Origin: Rhodocollybia butyracea
Taxonomy: Eukaryota; Basidiomycota; Agaricomycetes; Agaricales; Omphalotaceae
Assembly: GCA_015501585.1 (NCBI GenBank)
Contig: JADNRY010000329.1
Coordinates: 1-64,000 of the forward strand
Direction: 5' to 3'
Length of the DNA: 64,000 nucleotides
The position numbers were made by a program, and so were the translations under genes. Each line of letters starts with the position of its first letter. Position 1 is the stretch's first letter. Below, piece after piece: positions 31,119 to 42,475 of this stretch. The notes beneath the pieces were generated by a model. The model was not told the origin of the DNA. It did not search any database and saw nothing but the letters and a program-made list of their open reading frames with translations.

Positions 31119-34100
31119 CTAAGTAGCAGTTGATGGTGCCGCTGCAGCCAGCCATTCCGCCTTCTGAGCTTGACGCACTTTACGAGAGAGATCAATGGAA
31201 GATGGTTCCGCGGTTTCGTTGTTTTCACTAGTGGAATGAGAAGTAGAGGATGCGCCAAGGCCGTTGCAATTCTTGAAGATACACCTGCCAATAGAGACAT
31301 TATTCAACAGTGAATGTCAATCAAACTAGTGACTTACAGATTCCACCATTCCAATATTTCCTTGCTGACAGGATCATCGGGGTCGTCCTCGAAAAAGTCA
31401 ATAATTTCTTGATAAAAGTCGGGATAGCAGAAGTTGTCCTCGTCTTGGCCCCATTTCTCTGTAGTCGAAAGTGCAAAACGAGCCTTGAATCTGATATTAG
31501 AAACAGCATTGAGAATAGTAAAACTCGTACCTGGACAGCAGCGTAAGCAATATGGTGTGCACTGACTCATCTCATCCCATTGATATCAGCAATTGAACCA
31601 CGTTGGACCTTTCCACTAAAGTGTCAAGTCTCGAATAAAGAGGCTTGTTAACCAGTTGTATTTAACTAATACTTCCGATCTAACAGATTTGGGGGCTGCT
31701 CGGTAGATAATGCTTACAAGAACCTAAACGTTATGGTGTTTTGGGGGTATCTTTGTATAGAGTTGGTGTGCACTATACGGGTATTGGTGACAATAAGTGT
31801 CGGGAATATGTACCTTCAATATCCTTGATATTAAAGTGAGTCTTGCTGTATTCACTCAGTAGATAATTCCTCAGGTGTTGTTCACACAAAGAATCAAGAT
31901 AACAAGTGTAATTCTTGTAGGTTGATATGCTAACTCGGGGCTGCACACGAAAGTGAATGAAAGACTAAGTCCAACACACACCAACACACACACACTATGA
32001 ATCAAGCACAAGTTCGGAGGGGTACACAAAAAGATATATAATTCAAAGTACAATCAACTTTAATAGATTTTCTTCACAAGTTTTATTGAACTTGGGCGTG
32101 ATTTCTGTTCTTTGGACCTAATAACTTTACTTTGAGAGACACCTAATAGCTTTACTTATATTACTTCTTCTTGAATACAAGTCTAATTGCTTAATACTGT
32201 CTGTCTTTCTGTTACTAAGTCTAGTCTTTCAGAACTAATCACTAGAAGCACCTGAACACTACTAGCTGAGACTGTGAGCCAAAGCCAGAAGTGGGGGGTA
32301 AGAATGCTTGCTCCATTTTGTCAGGCATCCTTCCTTATATTCTAAATTTGATCAATTGCAATTATAAAGCATAAATGCTACACACGAGCACAGCGGGAAT
32401 ACATGTGCTCTTGTTATTCAATAGAAGCTCATGAAATTGTTATTTCACGCGCTGTCTTATATCTGCGGGACGCCGCGGCATGATCTTGGAATGATCCCGG
32501 AACCTCGGCACATCAATCTCCTCACATCAATCTCCTCGGGGTCGGGGATACATTAATCTCCTCACATCAATTTCTGATGGGAAGTCCCCCTTGGGCCGTT
32601 TAACTTTGATACTCGTTCTGTCTATCTCGTAGTCTTCTAGTTTGCAATAAGATATCTTAGGATCGCTTCAACAGTCTGAATATTAGTCCTAATTGTAGTG
32701 GGTTTTAGTATTCATTGTATCATTATTAATTACAACTGTGTTCTGTTACCGAGACTTTTGATGTCATCAGTAATTAACATCTGTGTGTTTAATGTGACCA
32801 CGCGGCACTGCCGCACTTATCAGAATACTTCGTACAGTGTATATGTCTTATACAATGTGACTTGGTGCCCAAAACGTGCATATATTGCATGTTTACGCCC
32901 AAATAATTGTGGGCCGTATCAAGGTACTGGGTTACAAAATATAGGGACTAAAGAAAAAGGGTGTATCGGTATTTCCCCCCTTTTTATAGTCTTTTACATG
33001 GGAAATCATTAAGTAATTAAATATATAAGTACATGTGTTAACCTCAAGGCAACCCGTGGTTTGTACAGGTAAGCTTTCCTGAATAAATATGGCAATGACT
33101 CAGTGCAAGTCATTTAAGTAGCCACATGTTTCCAGTGATCCGGACTGTCGAGTCATTCTGAGTCATTCCGAATGTCAAGCAACACTCGAGGCTACAATAA
33201 ATTAACAAGTAGTATAATGACAGTATAGCAATCATGATTCTTTAATAGTTTTTTGCAGTGTCTCTTCTATTATTATTGTTGCCAAGTGGTTTGATACCTT
33301 ACATAAAGGCAGAGCTCAGACCTAGGAGGATCAAATAAAAGACCTTAAAAATACAAGATGTTAGCGACGCTGCAAAGTAAAAAAAAAAACCAAACAGAAG
33401 AACCCGCTGTAGCAGATAACCAGAAAAGAGACCTAATTTGGGATCTGTAGTGTTGGCAGCATCTTGGTCATACAAAAATGCAGGCCATTTGTTAGCCTTG
33501 ATCTTGATTTTCCCACTTTCGAGTTTACATTGCAATCTAGAGGGATAAAGTGACTATATGCACAATAGCGACAGCAAAATAAAGGGACATACTGTGGATT
33601 CTGAACTTCGCTGCGATACCTTTGAGGAACAATGAGGCAGAGTGTTGTATAATGGTTGATACCTCAGTTTGACTTTGTAAAAGTCTTGAGTACACTGAGT
33701 GGAATTGCGTGAGGACTGTCTTCAATATCTTTGGTCTCAATCCAGTCAAGGATATTGGTGTGAATAGAATTGGTGTGACCAGGAAAACTTGGTCTGCCGG
33801 GTCAGGTCTGAGAGTGATTAGGTCTTATGACTGAGGTAGAGACCAAACATGCTTGTAGCCATCTTGCAGAGACTCAAGAACAACCGTTTTGATGGTAGAG
33901 ATTTTGACAAAAAGATGAATATCACAGGGGAACCAACAGCCAGCTTTCTTGAACATGTCCTTGCGGCGCTTCCTGTGTTGATACACACTATAAGATTTAT
34001 ATCAAGTAGAAACAGATAAAAACACACGGAATATGAATCACTTGTTTTTTGGCTTTCTTCCCACTAGACTTTCTGGACTTTTTCGACCTCACTACAGCCT

Positions 34101-34338
34101 TTGGTTTTAAAATCTTGTTGCTCTTCTGAGGCTTTGTCATTCTTTCGGGCTTGCAGGTCTCTTTGTCGCTATCATGTCCAGTAACTTTGTCCTGCTTGTC
34201 CTCGCTGCTGCTCTCAGAGTCGGATGATTCACTGTTGGAAGATTCGGAAGATAATTCTTCATCTTTAGAGCATTTAGATGGCCAAGAATGTCCAGATGGA
34301 GATGTCGAGCATTTCCTACCGTGGTTATCAGATGGCAT
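31119..34338 (-). pseudogene. DUF6698-like protein, split by a solo LTR
   Basis: Start at 34338 with a Ser/Asp/Glu-rich N-terminus (SSESSNSESSDSESSSEDK), followed by a Lys-rich block. Family-like blocks follow: the LKTVLTQFHSV region near 33710, ANKWPAFLYDQDAANTTDP near 33480, and the FSGYLLQR block. After the LTR come GKVQRGSIADINGM, VSAHTIAYAAVQ, RFALSTTEKWGQDEDNF, YPDFYQEIIDFFEDD and SKEILEWW. The order matches Agaricomycete DUF6698 proteins, whose function is unknown. TGA at 31567-31569 and the insertion at 31622-33303 disable it. Removing the insertion rejoins the frame. Confidence 0.78.
31622..33303. mobile_element. Solo LTR (1682 bp) in the DUF6698-like gene
   Basis: It starts TGTCAAGTCTC and ends ATACCTTACA, flanked by TAAAG at 31617-31621 and 33304-33308. 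The part at 31930-32180 (GGGCTGCACACGAAAGTGA, then CACAC repeats) is related to 56960-57130 and more weakly to 20140-20330. TGACTCA/GAGTCATT motifs cluster at 33095-33170. The length is unusual for an LTR, and nested insertions inside it are possible. Confidence 0.8.
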
Positions 34339-35282
34339 TAGTGGATGTAAGGAAGAAAAGCGCAGATTCTACGCGCTACATCATAAGCATGTGACTTAAC
34401 GGCCGGCCCTGACTGTCCCCGTAGGCTCTTGGTTCAAACCAGTGCCGTTATAATAATCTAAATTTGCTCATGGTCTTGTGTCCCCTTGTATAAGCTTATA
34501 AGCTTTTATACTACCCTTTTTTGGGCTCGTTTAGCCTTGCGCGAGCTCGCGGGCTCCGCACCCAGCTTATGCGACATAATATAGACTTTTACAGCCTTAT
34601 AAGCTTTTGATTTTTTCTGTGTGCCCAGGTGTGCCCTGATATAAGCTCGTGATACTGAAATTCATCGTGAGCCTCATAATGAACCCAAACACTTATAATG
34701 CCTTATATAGCCCTGTATGTAATCTGTACGCATTGTGAGCCTCGTGAGGTAAGTCCTCTTCTCATATGCCAATGCCAGGCCATACAGGCAGCCTGGCAGC
34801 TCATGAGGCAGTGGGATGTGCGTGCACTTTTGCTGATGGCCGCCTCGCGATTTAGTATACAAGTCATGGCAAGCAGTGACTCCAGCGACTCAAACCAGCT
34901 TTGCTGGCCAACCATGACAGATTTGAATACATTGGATTTATGAGTCAACATGTTTTCGCACTTTGAGCTGCCGCTGCTGCAACGTTGCCAATGTCCAACG
35001 TCCAACGCACAAGTGACAATGAGCTGGCTTGATTCAAGCTAGGCGGCGGCAGTCCATCTGCATCTCGGTGATCTTGCCCATTTAGTCAATTTATGTGCTG
35101 TCATTAAATAACCCGTAATAGAACAACTTATTTGTTATGGTTGCCGCGCCGATGATGACATCATGTCAATCCTGCACTAATATTCCTCCAATGTAGCTTA
35201 CTGATCTACTTACCAAGATACTTACTAATACTTACAGACCCGGTAGACACCTTGTAGAGTACCCACTGTAGTATATAAGGCC
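34339..35282. other. Non-coding, repeat relics
   Basis: TTATAAGCTTATAAGCTTTTAT near 34495 is mirrored by GCCTTATAAGCTTTTGA near 34594. CTCGTGAGG/GAGCCTCA strings at 34660-34745 recall 30760-30900. No coding region supported. Confidence 0.35.
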
Positions 35283-35691
35283 TAGAGATATCCACGAGTC
35301 CAAGTCTTAACAAGTACTCACAGGTAAGATCTGTGGGAAAACCCGCAAGTATGTGACTCGCAGATCCCAGGATCCGTTTCCCACGGGTCAGGCGCGGGTC
35401 ACAAGTCAGACATTTGCAATTTTTGGTTGACTTGCAAGTACTTGTGCAAGCAATATGAACTCATATATTTGTTGGTGATCAAAACTTACAGTAATTAATA
35501 GTAGTGTTGGGTATTATAGAAAATTTGCCGGTATGATACAGTATGAAAGAAGTGGCTCCAGCAGAGCCCAAAATACAGTGTATTTTTTGGAAAATACTGG
35601 CACCGCAGGCCCGAAAAATTCCGGTATAATACGTATAATACGTGTATTTTACTCGGTATTAAACGTATCATAGGTATTAAAGAGATATACC

Positions 35692-36225
35692 CTACCAAAC
35701 TTCAGCTGCAGACCAGTCAGCATCCTTCATTGTCCAGTTAGACTGTGAGCGAGAGCCTGAAGTTGATGGCTTCTCCGTTGGAACAACCTTTGGCGCTGAT
35801 GAAGGATCATAGCGCTCAAGTAGTTTAACGTTTGAGAGATTGACAAGGGACTCAATTTTGAGATGATCCAAGTGAGCTCGAACAACTAGAGGTGGATCCT
35901 GTTCCATCTCGGTATCATCCTCGTCACTGTCCTCTTCATTGTCAAGGGCTTTTGTCCCATATGGATCCGAAATATCAAAGCTGGGATTTTTGACATCGGT
36001 TTCAGGACCGGCAGGGTTCAAAAGGTCATGTAAAGTTGGAGCTGGGAGCTGAATGGTGTTACTGGTGGAAGGGTTTGCCAATTCAAGTCGTGCGGTATGA
36101 GTATATGTTGGGTCTGAGAAGCCATAGCGCCAGTACTGCTGAAGTTGAGCCATCCGAATTAGATTCTGACTGCTCAAGCCATTGTGTTTCGCAGTGTTGA
36201 GACCGGCAAATTGGACGCGCCACAT
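35692..36225 (-). CDS. Fragment of unknown protein inside the hAT-like element
   Basis: A 177-codon frame starting MWRVQFAGLNTAKHNGLSSQ. It has an acidic stretch (DNEEDSDEDDTEMEQD) and ends TMKDADWSAAEVW. The composition looks like genuine protein, perhaps the tail of a hAT transposase or captured host sequence. No DDE or RNase H-like motif is visible. Confidence 0.4.
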   Translation of the reverse strand: MWRVQFAGLNTAKHNGLSSQNLIRMAQLQQYWRYGFSDPTYTHTARLELANPSTSNTIQLPAPTLHDLLNPAGPETDVKNPSFDISDPYGTKALDNEEDSDEDDTEMEQDPPLVVRAHLDHLKIESLVNLSNVKLLERYDPSSAPKVVPTEKPSTSGSRSQSNWTMKDADWSAAEVW

Positions 36226-36314
36226 TTGTCACACATTTAAACTTACAGTAATTAAAATTTAATAGTATCATATTTATTATAGTACTTATCAAGTACTGCC
36301 ACATATGTTTGAGG

Positions 36315-36378
36315 TTGTAGACAGCTCACAGCGATTGAGGGCTTATTTTAACGCCTAATCGCTGTGAGCTGTCTACAA
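36315..36378. repeat. Perfect 22-bp palindrome arms around a 20-bp loop
   Basis: TTGTAGACAGCTCACAGCGATT at both ends in inverse orientation, no mismatch. Partial pairing continues into the loop (AGGGC/CGCCT). It may be a tiny foldback MITE or a terminator-like hairpin. Confidence 0.85.
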
Positions 36379-36779
36379 TCCAAAGCCTAACTGTCAGTAC
36401 ATTTTTACTTCATACCATAGTATGAAATTAGTGTAACAAGTAAAGTACAGGTTTTTAATAGCATTATACACTGTACAATCACTGTATGCAAGTAAATAAT
36501 GGTAAATACTTGTGAATATAGTTGTAACTACTTGATTAGTGTGCGGATCCACAAGTACTTGCAGATAATACTTGCGAGTCAGCCGTGGGTCACGAGTCAG
36601 GCCTTTTAGGCCACAAGTAAGTACTTGCGCTCCGGATCCAAGTATACTTGGATCCGGACTCGTGGACATCTCTAGACACACTCAACCAAACTGCAGCAAC
36701 ACTGACACATAGCACCACATTTTTACTACTACCAAGGGGTATTCAAAAGCTTAAGGCCAGACATGACCTTGTTTTTTGG

Positions 36780-36830
36780 CCATAAGGAATTTTTAGGCCC
36801 CCCCCCCCCCTCCCCCACCCCTTATATAGA
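36780..36830. repeat. Poly-C tract
   Basis: A near-uninterrupted C run around 36798-36825 with a few T and A, beside an A/T-rich stretch. It may be assembly-sensitive. Confidence 0.7.
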
Positions 36831-37099
36831 AATTTTTTCCTCACCCCTAGTAACCGGCATCACCGGCACATAGTATTTGTCAGTGCCGCCACTACCGGCC
36901 ATGCCTTATTGGCGCCATTGTAGGCATGTTTTGACAATTACCTACCTGTGGCATGGGGATTTGAGTAGTATTACAGTGATCAGTTGCACAGGCAACATTT
37001 TTGGCAGGAAGTTTGGAGTCATTAGTACCATGTTCCGAGCTCAACTAAGAGGGAAACTTGGTTTTTTGCCTTTTTGGACTCCATTTTAGGCTGATTACA

Positions 37100-37378
37100 C
37101 CCAAATATGTGTTACATTGACATCAACGAACAGCAGTAGACTTTGTTGACATCATTGTGAGTTCAAAACAGTTGCAGCTGTAGAGAATGACTTACAGCGA
37201 ACTTCAATGAAGTAGAAGACAGAATAGATAAGGTTATTGTTTGGCATAATTTCAAACTGGGCCATGTCATAAATCATCCTAAGGAGCTTGCAGATGGCAG
37301 AAGATACACACCAAAATCAGGCAGACAAAGGTAAAGACCCTTTGAAAAGGATTCAATTAGTCAACAATTAGTGCTGAG
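37100..37378 (-). pseudogene. DUF6534-like membrane protein, 3' part
   Basis: Minus-strand pieces ICKLLRMIYDMAQF and EIMPNNNLIYSVFYFIEVR (about 37290-37200) match the last transmembrane part of Agaricomycete DUF6534 proteins, whose usual motif is MPNN.I....YF. A GTAAGT donor follows at about 37200. The rest of the gene lies beyond the copia element, at 42893-44441. Confidence 0.7.
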
Positions 37379-37383
37379 ACTCA

Positions 37384-37616
37384 TGTTGGACTTCGTCATC
37401 TATCAACTTCATTATACTTACTATGGAACAGTCTTCTCACTTTGTTACTATCTATGGAACATTCTCTCTCGCTGTAACTACTGGTATGTGAACTAGTTGT
37501 ACTATCTTTATCCTGCCCACTCGCCATTGCTTTATTATTGTGCTCTCGTCTATTCTTACTTACTTACCTTGTGCTCCATTCCACTCTCGTCTTATTACTC
37601 TCACTCCGTCTGTGAA
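37384..37616 (+). repeat. 5' LTR, truncated
   Basis: Matches the first 233 bp of the 3' LTR and ends at TCCGTCTGTGAA, after which internal sequence begins. The missing 180 bp includes the polyadenylation part of the LTR. Confidence 0.9.
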
Positions 37617-37639
37617 TGATTTTGCAATCGGAAAATCTG

Positions 37640-38537
37640 TCCGAACAGATACGACGTACCCAGCCCTACAAAGGATATACCAGAACAAGCTAAAAGAATT
37701 GAAAAATCACAGGAGAAAACAGCGGCACCTAAACCATCAGTACCAACATCGCCACCACAGCAGCCATCCCAGAAAATATCAAAGGCATCATCTCAAGCAT
37801 CTCAGCGTGCAGCACAGCCGCAGCCACCACCACCGCCGCCTCCAACACCACCAGCTCCAGAACCAATATTATTCGGTGCAACAGAATCAGATCACAGTAC
37901 TCCTTTGATCCCAATAGCAGATTTACCTCATAGCTCACCACCATCTGACGGAGACGATCCAGGATCATCAGACGAAGAAGAATCAGATAGCGACTCATCT
38001 GACGACGAGATGTCCAAAGCACGGAAAGCATTTGACAAGGTCACCACCCTTAAACCGGATGGATCGAACTGGGACACATGGAAAAGCCGAGTAGAATTAG
38101 CTGCAAAGTCCATAAATTACGGCCAGTACCTCACATGGAATCCCCATGAAGCAACAGACACACGAGAAGCCGGCAATGCAGGAGATAAATCATCTGATAC
38201 AGATTTGCTAAATGCTTTAATTGGCAGATTATCGGATGGCATTTTCTGAAGGTATAGAAATTATACCAACACTCGTGATGTGTGGACAAATTTAATCGCT
38301 GATTTTGACTCCAAAAATGCGCTCACGGAATCACACCTACAGAGACAGCTTCACACCATGCGTTGCTACGAGCCATCTAGGGTTAATGAACACCTAGACA
38401 CTATGTTGGAAATCCGAGACAGTCTTGAAACCCGCGGCATCAAATTTAGCGATGAAATGTTCAACAACACCATCATATCCTCTATCCCCAATCAATTCAG
38501 ACCCACCATAAACGCACTTGTTGTAGTCACATCTTGA
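37640..38537 (+). pseudogene. Copia gag, two nonsense codons
   Basis: Pro/Ser-rich start (PPPPPPPTPPAP), an acidic stretch (GSSDEEESDSDSSDDE), then the capsid-like DGSNWDTWKSRVELAAK, DVWTNLIADFDS, LTESHLQRQLHTMRCYE and HLDTMLEIRDSL. TGA at 38247-38249 and TGA at 38535-38537 interrupt the frame, and sequence on both sides stays in one frame, so these are point mutations. Confidence 0.85.
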
Positions 38538-38564
38538 ACCGACAAGAAACTGGCAACACAGGAA

Positions 38565-40136
38565 TTGATTGCCACCATTCATGCAGAAGCACAGGGACAT
38601 GTACGTAGTGCTAGTCATCACAACAAGGGGAAGAAGGAATCGGCTAACTATGCAGGAAATTCCCGAGGTCGAGGATTTTCTCAGAGGGGATTTTCCAGGG
38701 GCCGAGGAAACTCGAAACCAAGTGGACCTAACAGGTCTACTTCCGCATGTTTTAATTGTGGAGGGAAAGGACATTTTGCGAGCACATGTCCATCGCCTAA
38801 ACGGCCACAGGCTAATCAAGCCAAAGAGAGTAGGGAAACTCATGAGCCGAAAGAGGGGAAGAAATCAGATGGAAATTGGAGATCTAGGCCAAAGGGGAAG
38901 GAAACCGCATCTTCATCACAGATTGAAGAAGTCCCAGAATCATCTTGGGCAGCTATTGAGTTGTCATCGGACACCAGCTTCGTCTTTCCTCCCACCAAAT
39001 CCTACACCGAGCTTGGAAACTTGACAGCATCTTTCCAGATGTCCCTAAATACAGCAGAAACATATCTCACATTTGATTTCAATGATATTGCTGATGAACA
39101 CGAAACAGCAATGATGGGAGCACACAGCCGAGGGGCTATACTATTTGATTCCGGATGTTCGAGCCACATGACTCCTATGGAGGACAGCCTCCAAGATCTA
39201 AAGTCTATTCCAACTAAAGTCATTCAAGCAGCCAATGCCGGAACTTTTAATTCTAGCATGGCAGGTACACTTCATTTGGATTTTCCAATTGATAACCACG
39301 GCAATACTCGAACCGTCCCGCTCCATAATGCCCTCCTATGCCCCAATATTCCCAACACTCTTATTTCCTTGGGAAAACTCGATGATGATGGATACAATAT
39401 CCACATTGGGAATGGTTTACTCACCGTGACTGACCCCAACAACAGGATCGTTGCACGTATTCCGAAGATCCATGGACTCTACCAGATTCCCATGGAGGAA
39501 TATGCTTATGTTGCCAAAGATCGACTGGTATCACTCTATGACGCCCACTGCATCTTAGGCCATCAGAACTATGCTTATATTAAGCATTTATTTGCACACA
39601 ACCAGATCAATGGGATGAGATTGGATAAATCTCACATGGACGAGCCGGAATGCCGTACATGCTTGCTAGCTAAGGCAGCAAGATTTCCGATCGCCAAATT
39701 ACGGTCTTCTCCACGAGCAGAGAATTACGGAGATGTTTTTTACATGGATGTTTGGGGACCCGCATCAGTTCAAACTATCAACCATTGCACTTATGCCCTC
39801 ACCATAGTTGACGAGGCGACATTATGGTTAGAGGAACCATTGCTGAAAAGCAAGGATGAAGCATTCACCCAGTACGTCATTATTCAAACCAATCTCCAGA
39901 CTCAATATGGCATCACTGTTAAAATTCTTCACTCTGATCGAGGGGGAGAGTTTCTTAGCCAAGAATTTAATCAGTACCTGGAACGACTTGGCACCCAGCG
40001 GAGACTAACGGTACATGACACTCCGGAACATAACGGCATAGTGGAACGCACCCATCGGACTCTACTGAATGCAGTACAAAGTCTAATCATTTCATCAGGA
40101 CTTCCTAAATGGCTATGGGGATTTATGATGAAGTAG
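38565..40136 (+). CDS. Copia gag tail, protease and integrase
   Basis: Arg/Gly-rich stretch, CCHC knuckle CFNCGGKGHFASTC near 38750, protease ILFDSGCSSHMTP near 39150 (DSG), GAG-pre-integrase with HCILGH and CRTCLLAKAARF (HHCC zinc site), and integrase core with YMDVWGP, ILHSDRGGEF and TPEHNGIVERTHRTL (D, D, E). It ends at TAG 40134-40136, but the integrase C-terminal part continues in frame in the next segment (VVYIWNRTPKKGINMATPYE). Confidence 0.9.
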   Translation: MIATIHAEAQGHVRSASHHNKGKKESANYAGNSRGRGFSQRGFSRGRGNSKPSGPNRSTSACFNCGGKGHFASTCPSPKRPQANQAKESRETHEPKEGKKSDGNWRSRPKGKETASSSQIEEVPESSWAAIELSSDTSFVFPPTKSYTELGNLTASFQMSLNTAETYLTFDFNDIADEHETAMMGAHSRGAILFDSGCSSHMTPMEDSLQDLKSIPTKVIQAANAGTFNSSMAGTLHLDFPIDNHGNTRTVPLHNALLCPNIPNTLISLGKLDDDGYNIHIGNGLLTVTDPNNRIVARIPKIHGLYQIPMEEYAYVAKDRLVSLYDAHCILGHQNYAYIKHLFAHNQINGMRLDKSHMDEPECRTCLLAKAARFPIAKLRSSPRAENYGDVFYMDVWGPASVQTINHCTYALTIVDEATLWLEEPLLKSKDEAFTQYVIIQTNLQTQYGITVKILHSDRGGEFLSQEFNQYLERLGTQRRLTVHDTPEHNGIVERTHRTLLNAVQSLIISSGLPKWLWGFMMK

Positions 40137-40946
40137 GTGGTTTATATTTGGAATAGGACACCAAAGAAGGGAATAAATATGGCGACACCATACGAAAAAA
40201 GGTTCAATCAAAAACCTGACATTTCGAACTTTCAAATATTCGGGAGCATAGTGTATGTAAAGAAGGAGAAAGAGCCAGGAAAATTTGACCCACAGGCACA
40301 AGAAGGAAGATGGATAGGTATAGACACGGAATCTAACAGATATTTTATCTATTGGCCACAGCGACGAACAGTTACCACGGAATGGAACGTAACAATTTCC
40401 AACAGGCAGATCCAACTCATTGAGGAGGAGGATGGAAATTTGGAAAATTTGGAAACATCAGTCACTGAGTCGGAACAGCCTATTATTCCTGTACCTGACG
40501 AAATTGCAGAGCCCATCCCGCTGGAACAACTTACCGGAAAACGTGTCAGGCGACCCACTCAGAAAATCAGGGATATCATTGAAGGATCAGCAGAGGGTAA
40601 CACAGAACTCCGCCACCTTACAGCATCACTTGCACAAGTCACATCTGAAATCGAATCAGATCCTTTATCAGTTGCAGAAGCTATGCGCCGACCTGACTGG
40701 CCAAAATGGCAAGAAGCCATGAACGAGGAGATATCCAGACTCAACCAGCGTGGAACTTACGATATAGTCACGGCACCATCGGATGCAAACATTCTCACAT
40801 CCAAATGGGTTTATCGGACCAAGAAAGATGAACAAGGACGGCTTACTAGTCACAGAGCCAGACTTGTGGTGCAAGGATTTAATCAAATCCCAGACGTTGA
40901 TTATTTTCCAGATGAAACTTTTTGCAGAAGCTATGCGCCGACCTGA
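40137..40946 (+). pseudogene. Copia integrase tail and start of reverse transcriptase
   Basis: NRTPKKGINMATPYE and FGSIVYVKKEKEPGKFDPQA belong to the integrase end. ILTSKWVYRTKKDEQGRLTS and RARLVVQGFNQIPDVDY begin reverse transcriptase. The frame is lost at the 250-bp tandem duplication that starts at 40924. Confidence 0.85.
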
Positions 40947-41173
40947 CTGGCCAAAATGGCAAGAAGCCATGAACGAGGAGATATCCAGACTCAACCAGCG
41001 TGGAACTTACGATATAGTCACGGCACCATCGGATGCAAACATTCTCACATCCAAATGGGTTTATCGGACCAAGAAAGATGAACAAGGACAGCTTACTAGT
41101 CACAGAGCCAGACTTGTGGTGCAAGGATTTAATCAAATCCCAGACGTTGATTATTTTCCAGATGAAACTTTTG
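40674..41173 (+). repeat. 250-bp tandem duplication in reverse transcriptase
   Basis: 40674-40923 is repeated at 40924-41173 with one substitution I can see (GGACGGC versus GGACAGC). TTGCA occurs at both breakpoints. 250 is not a multiple of 3, so the frame shifts. Confidence 0.93.
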
Positions 41174-42458
41174 CATCAGTTGCCAAACTCGCATCAGCCA
41201 GAACTATTCTCAGCATCGCAGCTGAACACAGCTGGATGTCAAATCGGCATATCTCTATGGCAAACTCGATGACAGCGAAAAGATCTACATGAAGGCACCA
41301 ACCGGCATTAATCTAGGTGTAAAACCCGGACAAGTACTTCGACTCAAACTTGCATTGTATGGACTCAAACAAGCAGGTCAAAGATGGTATTTGCGATTCA
41401 GGGAAATCATGACAAAGCTAGGCTTCAAACGGTCAGATTTTGATCATGCCGTATTTTATCGCACCGACCCATTCACAATCATTTTCATCCATGTGGATGA
41501 TATGACATTGGTTACCAAAACTTTGGAAATTATGGCACAGCTGAAGAAATCTATCAGCACAATTATTGAGGTCACAGATCAGGGCAAAATTCATTGGCTA
41601 CTTGGAATCGAGATTCAGAGATCACTTCACAGCAGATCTATCCGTTTATCACAGCGATCATACATTGATGCTATTCTTAGCTGCTACGGATTCTCTGACA
41701 TAAAGCCACTCTCCATTCCTTTCGACCCCCATATTCATCTCACCAAAGACCAGATGCCACAAACTGTGGAGGATATCGCCGCTATGCGGGATAAGCCTTA
41801 CCGAGAAGCACTTGGTGCTCTCCAATATCTTTCCATTGCCACACGACCCGATATCACCTATACGGTTGCCATTCTTGCCCGATTCTCGCAGAATCCAGGC
41901 ATTGCTCATTGGAACGGACTTAGGCGTGTATACGCTTATCTGAAATATACCCGGGATTATTGGCTAACTTCAGGAGGAGTGCAGAAACATCCTGTTGAGG
42001 GATTTACGGATGCCGATGGAATGTCCCAAGAGGACAGACATGCCATATCAGGATACATTTTTATGCTTAACGGCGGAGCAGTATCATGGTCATCAAAGCA
42101 ACAGGACACCATCTCTCTATCCACTACAGAAGCAGAGTATGTCGCTCTCATGCATGCAGCCAAGGAAGCAATTTGGCTTCGAAACCTCATCTCCGAGTTG
42201 TTCACTCCAATCGCCGGACCTATCACACTTCACTCGGACAACCAATCAGCTATCGCTTTAGCAAAGGATGACAGGTTTCATGCACGGACCAAACACATTG
42301 ATATACGGTATCATTTCATTCGGTATGCTATTGAAGAAGGTAACATTCGACTTACTTACTGTCCAACCGAGGACATGACGGCAGACATTTTCACCAAGGC
42401 TTTGACTTCAGCAAAAGCCAAACACTTCGCATTGTCTATGGGACTTGCAAAGGTTTGA
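41174..42458 (+). CDS. Copia reverse transcriptase and RNase H
   Basis: After a small deletion near 41230, the frame from about 41240 reads DVKSAYLYGKLDD, APTGINLGVKPGQVLRLKLA, LYGLKQAGQRWYLRF, IFIHVDDMTLVTK (catalytic DD), GKIHWLLGIEIQR and REALGALQYLSIATRPDIT. RNase H follows with GFTDADGMSQEDRHAISGY, SLSTTEAEYVAL, LHSDNQSAIALAK and RTKHIDIRYHFIR, to the stop at 42458. These are all the expected copia motifs. Confidence 0.92.
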
Positions 42459-42475
42459 GGAGGAGTGTTGGACTT

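Larger units (their letters stand above)
35283..36674. mobile_element. hAT-like element with TAGAGATRTCCACGAGTCC ends
   Basis: The left end TAGAGATATCCACGAGTCC is mirrored by GGACTCGTGGACATCTCTA ending at 36674. Subterminal AAGTACTTG repeats occur at both ends. I see no matching 8-bp duplication. Inside are a protein fragment (35692-36225), an AT-rich hairpin segment at 35500-35695 (paired GGTATTATA/TATACC strings, possibly a nested MITE), and a perfect palindrome (36315-36378). Confidence 0.7.

Noticed and set aside
34396..34450. Possible tRNA: TAACGGC...GCCGTTA ends with GGTTCAAACC B-box-like loop
   Set aside because: Only about 54 nt between the stems, no D-arm or A box, and no anticodon arm can be placed. 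Probably a chance fold or a worn SINE end.
34703..35005. Minus-strand frame of 100 codons
   Set aside because: Overlaps repeat-like DNA (GAGCCTCGTGAGG strings) and has no recognisable motif.
35283..36674. Exact 8-bp hAT target duplication
   Set aside because: Flanks ATAAGGCC and GACACACT do not match in any nearby register, so I call the element from its ends only.
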